A stretch of 8,267 nt of DNA from Bacillota bacterium (GTDB lineage Bacteria; Bacillota_B; Desulfitobacteriia; Desulfitobacteriales; Desulfitobacteriaceae): NCBI GenBank assembly GCA_021779415.1, contig JAJYAS010000122.1, forward strand, positions 1 through 8,267, read 5' to 3'. The translations under genes were made by a program, and so were the position numbers. This document shows positions 5,063 through 8,267 of the stretch, one piece after another; the first letter of the stretch is position 1; every line of letters starts with the position of its first letter. Below the pieces are notes generated by a model. It saw only the letters and a list, made by a program, of their open reading frames with translations, did not search any database and was not told where the DNA came from.

Positions 5063-5291
5063 TTGAAGTTTCTTTATTTACTTAATGATCATAATGGTGA
5101 CAAGATGGAGAAAGGTAGATAAGCTAAGATGGGAGTAATTTTCGGAATATTCCGAGATTGTGAATTATAGGACAATCATCGGAATCACACAAATCCGGGT
5201 ACTTTTAAAGCATGCCTTGAACAAGAAGTAGTAAATAATTTCCAAGTGTCATAGGTATGTTTTAGAGAACATTTTGGGGGAGGAAAAAGAG
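5063..5291. other. Intergenic control region upstream of the formate dehydrogenase
   Basis: 229 bp without a gene that I can support. It holds several dyad elements. A dehalobox-like TTAAT-GATC-ATAAT lies at 5082-5095. The perfect palindrome TCGGAATATTCCGA lies at 5142-5155, and GATTGT (5156-5161) forms an inverted repeat with ACAATC (5172-5177). A second TCGGAAT lies at 5179-5185, and an imperfect dyad ATGTT...AACAT at 5257-5272 just before the ribosome binding site. No convincing sigma-A or sigma-54 promoter was found by eye, so the promoter is probably weak and activator-dependent. Confidence 0.6.
5142..5155. promoter_or_regulatory. Perfect 14-bp palindrome, candidate operator
   Basis: TCGGAATATTCCGA is a perfect palindrome. 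Its left half, TCGGAAT, recurs in direct orientation at 5179-5185, 37 bp further on. A perfect dyad plus an additional half-site upstream of a regulated respiratory gene suggests a transcription-factor binding site. Which regulator binds is unknown; the neighbouring CitB-like winged-helix protein is the obvious candidate. Confidence 0.5.
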
Positions 5292-8267
5292 ATGGATGTT
5301 TCTCGTCGTGGTTTCCTAAAACTTTCAGGGCTTTCCATCGCCGCTTTTGCCACTGGCTTGGGATTTGATCCTGCCGTTGCGGAGGCCAAAGGGTATGCCT
5401 TGAAACTGGAGGGAACCAAAAAGATGCCGAGTATCTGCCACTTCTGCGCAGGTGGATGTGGGATGCTTTTGTATGTCAAAGAGGGTAAGCTGATTCACCT
5501 GGAGGGCGATCCAGATCATCCAACCAATGAGGGGACTCTTTGCCCAAAGGCTGCTAGTTTACTTAGTGTAGCAAATTCACCGGATCGTGTGACCAAACCA
5601 AGACGTCGGGCTCCGGGGGCTGATCATTGGGAAGATATTTCTTGGGAAGACGCACTAAACATCGTTGCCAAGAAAACCAAAGAAGTCAGGGATGCAAGTT
5701 GGAAAGCCGCTGATGAAATTGTCAACGCCAAAACGGGGCTAAAGGAAATGCTCACGGTGAACCGTGCTGAAGGAATCGCCTTCTTTGGTTCTGCTGAAGT
5801 TGACAACGAAGAATCTTACCTGATATCGAAATTCTGTCGGGTAATCGGTACTCCATACAATGAACATCAGGCCCGGATATGACACGCACCCACGGTGGCA
5901 AGTTTGTCACCTTCATTTGGTCGCGGTGCAATGACGAATTCTTGGTCTGATTTGCAAAATGCTGAAGTCTTTTTAATTGCAGGAAGTAACTGTGCAGAAA
6001 ATCATCCAATTGCAATGAAGTGGATTAATCGAGCCAAAGAAAAAGGCGCAAAAATGATCGTTGTCGACCCACGCTTTACACGGACAGCATCAAAAGCTGA
6101 TCTCTTCGCCCAAATTCGTCCGGGAACAGATATTGCATATCTCGGTGCTATTATTAATTATATTATAGAAAATAAATTGTACGATGCGAAGTATGTTTTA
6201 AATTATACAAATGCTCTCATTAAGGTCAGTAAAGATTACAAATCAGAAGAAGGCCTCTTCTCCGGTTATGATGACAAAACAAGAAAGTATGCTGTCACGA
6301 GCTGGGGTTACCAACTTGGTCCGGATAAAAAACCTCTTAAAGCTGAAAGTTTAGAGGATCAAGATAGTGTATTTGCTAAGCTGAAAGCCCACTACTCTAG
6401 ATATACTTTCGAAACAGCCGAAAAAATCTCCGGAATTCCTGCCGCTAAAATTAAGGAAATTGCAGACACTTTCTGCAAAGGGAAACCGGGAACCATTCTT
6501 TATGCACTGGGAATGACTCAACACACTACAGGTACTCAAGGAATTCGCGCCTATGCCATCATTCAATTGTTATTAGGTAATATCGGTAAAGCCGGCGGTG
6601 GTATCAATGCCCTGCGCGGAGAGCCGAATGTTCAGGGTTCAACGGATATGGCCAACCTTGTTAGCAACTTGCCAGGATATCTCCCATATCCCATCAATGC
6701 GGATCAGACCTTGCGCGATTTTCTTGTGCGTAATGGGTCATTTTATGAAAAACATATGGTTGCCCTTCTAAAAGCATGGTTTGGCGAAAACGCCACTAAG
6801 GAGAATGACTACGGATATAGCTACTTGCCGAAGACCAATCCCACAGTGAATGGAACGTTCGTAAAGCTCTTTGATCTGATGGAAAAAGGACAGGTTAAGC
6901 TTCTATTTAACGTTGGATCGAATTCTCTAGTATCTCAGCCCGACCGACAGCGCGTCCGTTCTGCTTTAGCCAAACTCGATATGTTGGTCGTTTCGGACCT
7001 ATTCGAGATTGAAACTGCACAGTTCTGGCGTGAACCAGGGGTGAAAACAGGAGATATTAAGACCGAAGTCATCATGTTCCCTGCTGCTTTCGTCTATGAG
7101 AAGGCGGGCACCATGTCGAATTCTTCGCGCTGGATTCAGTGGAAAGACGCTGCGCTTAAGCCACTCGGGGAATCGAAACCGGACCTTGAGTTGATGGACC
7201 TCCTCTTTAAGAAAATTCGTAAATTATATTTAGGGAGTACAGATGTTAAGGATGCTCCGATCTTGAAGGCCCGTTGGGACTATGGTGAGGAGGCAAGCGC
7301 TTTGAAAGTGCTTCAGGAGCTAAGTGGGTATGACGAGACTACCGGTAAGCTCCTTCCGTCAATAGGAGATTATCTTAAAGCACCAGTTGGTACAGCTTCT
7401 ACAGGCTGTTGGATTTATGCTGGCGTGACGGGGAATGGGAACCTAGCTGCTCGTCGTAAGAATGACGACCCCTCAGGACTTGGACTGTTTCAACAATGGA
7501 GTTTTGCTTGGCCTGGAAACGTTCGTATTCTCTATAACCGAGCTTCCTGCGATGAATTAGGTCAGCCTGTCGATGCCAAACGCAAACTTGTCTGGTGGGA
7601 TCCTACAGCTAAGGTGTGGGCAGGAAATGACGGTGCGGACGTTGTGGATAAGACTAAGGGGCCAGATACTCCCGAAGGGAAGCAAAGTTTCCGTATGAAT
7701 CCTGAAGGTGTAGGTCGGCTATTTGCAGCCAATTATATGAGTGGATTGCCAGTAGAACCGCCAGCGGACGGTCTACCAGCGATCGGTGTCCGTCCTGGAG
7801 GGTTATGCGTAGATGGGCCACTGCCAGAATTCTACGAGCCGACGGAAAGCCCAACGACAAACATCTTGCATCCCAAGGTTTCAATCAGCCCAGTGGCACT
7901 GATTGCATCTACTAAGATTGGCAAGTCAGAAGAGTTCCCACACGTTCTGACCACGTATGGAGTGGTTGAACATTTCTGTGCTGGAGGGATTACGCGTAAT
8001 ATTCCATGGCTCAATGAGATCATGCCAGAACCTTTTGCTGAGATCAGTAAAAATTTAGGCAATAAGATTGGGGTTAAAGAAGGAGATATGGTCGAAGTAT
8101 CTTCTGCTCGTGGCAAAATTACCGTTCGGGCCTTAGTAACGGATAGGCTACAAACGTATAAAGTCAATGGAAAGGACACTGAAACCATCGGTATGCCCTG
8201 GAGCTGGGGTTTCGCCAGCTTAAGTCCTGGTCCGAGTACCAATGATTTGACCATCGCTGCACTGGAT
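5292..8267 (+). CDS. fdnG: Selenocysteine-containing formate dehydrogenase, catalytic molybdopterin subunit (3' truncated by window)
   Basis: The catalytic subunit of a membrane-associated, outward-facing formate dehydrogenase (formate to CO2 plus 2 electrons), matching E. coli FdnG/FdoG closely along its length. ATG 5292 follows a GGAGG (5279-5283) by 8 nt. Residues 4-10, SRRGFLK, plus a hydrophobic stretch form a Tat signal, with likely cleavage near AVAEA (about residue 32). C49, C52, C56 and C84 (CHFCAGGC...LCPKA) bind the [4Fe-4S] cluster, and K86 is the conserved lysine beside it. The in-frame TGA at 5880-5882 is codon 197 in the context QARI-Sec-HAPTVASL, exactly the Sec-His active site of this family. 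A SECIS-like hairpin follows. The Mo-bis-MGD domains continue through VVDPRFTRTA, LYALGMTQHT and GGGINALRG, and the C-terminal MGD-binding domain starts near residue 880. The frame holds 992 codons; about 20-25 more are expected. The Fe-S and cytochrome b subunits should lie beyond the edge. Confidence 0.96.
5880..5911 (+). promoter_or_regulatory. Selenocysteine UGA codon with SECIS-like hairpin
   Basis: The TGA at 5880-5882 is followed by a 7-bp stem, GGTGGCA (5894-5900) with TGTCACC (5905-5911, one G-U pair). Its tetraloop AGTT carries the GU that SelB contacts in the E. coli fdhF element. The loop sits about 19-22 nt after the TGA, the expected spacing for a bacterial SECIS inside the coding sequence. 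GCACC (5886-5890) and GGTGC (5925-5929) could extend the base of the structure. Confidence 0.85.

Noticed and set aside
5159..5189. CRP site from TGTGA (5159-5163) and TCACA (5185-5189)
   Set aside because: The half-sites are 21 bp apart instead of 6, so they do not form a normal CRP dyad.
5063..5291. Sigma-54 promoter for the formate dehydrogenase
   Set aside because: No TGGCAC-N5-TTGC arrangement was found in the gap.
5880..5882. Formate dehydrogenase gene broken by a nonsense TGA (pseudogene)
   Set aside because: The TGA aligns with the known Sec position of FdnG, the frame continues intact to the window end, and a SECIS-like hairpin follows.
5249..8254. Minus-strand open frames opposite the formate dehydrogenase
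   Set aside because: They are antisense shadows of a strongly conserved coding frame, with no family signature and no supporting ribosome binding sites noticed.
1..8267. CRISPR array, tRNA, rRNA, insertion sequence or phage attachment site
   Set aside because: No spaced direct repeats, RNA gene signatures, transposase frames or terminal repeats were seen in the window.

Overview
The window looks like chromosome from an anaerobic, endospore-forming, Gram-positive bacterium of the Desulfosporosinus/Desulfitobacterium type. The basis is an alpha/beta-type small acid-soluble spore protein with a sigma-G-like promoter, a second possible spore protein (Tlp-like), strong GGAGG ribosome binding sites with several TTG starts, moderate-to-low G+C, and a selenocysteine-containing, Tat-exported formate dehydrogenase. 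The genus is inferred from gene content and not proven.

Positions 1-1015 hold the end of a copper-transporting P1B ATPase (copA) and the copper chaperone copZ, closed by a clear terminator. Positions 1016-3190 hold a run of small, mostly single-gene units: a 65-aa Tlp-like protein, a short FUSC/aromatic-acid-exporter-type membrane protein with an unusual inverted-repeat leader, the spore protein gene on the minus strand, and a hemolysin III/PAQR family membrane protein. Stem-loop terminators separate them. A YbjN-domain protein follows on the minus strand (3190-3648).

Positions 3649-8267 hold the most interesting part. A divergent intergenic region leads into a predicted membrane protein with an extracytoplasmic Cache sensor, two membrane helices and a HAMP domain. 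It ends not in a kinase or chemotaxis domain but in a winged-helix DNA-binding domain like the output domain of CitB/DcuR response regulators. It therefore looks like a two-component system collapsed into one membrane-bound polypeptide. A 21-bp perfect hairpin separates it from a 230-bp region rich in inverted repeats, and then from the large subunit of a formate dehydrogenase (FdnG/FdhA type) that runs off the window. The formate dehydrogenase frame contains an in-frame TGA at codon 197 followed by a SECIS-like hairpin. The TGA is read as selenocysteine and the gene is one intact frame, not two fragments.

Working model (inference): the Cache-HAMP-HTH protein senses an extracellular ligand, possibly a small carboxylate, and controls the adjacent formate dehydrogenase through the palindromes upstream of it. 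The iron-sulfur and cytochrome b subunits would be expected just beyond the right edge.
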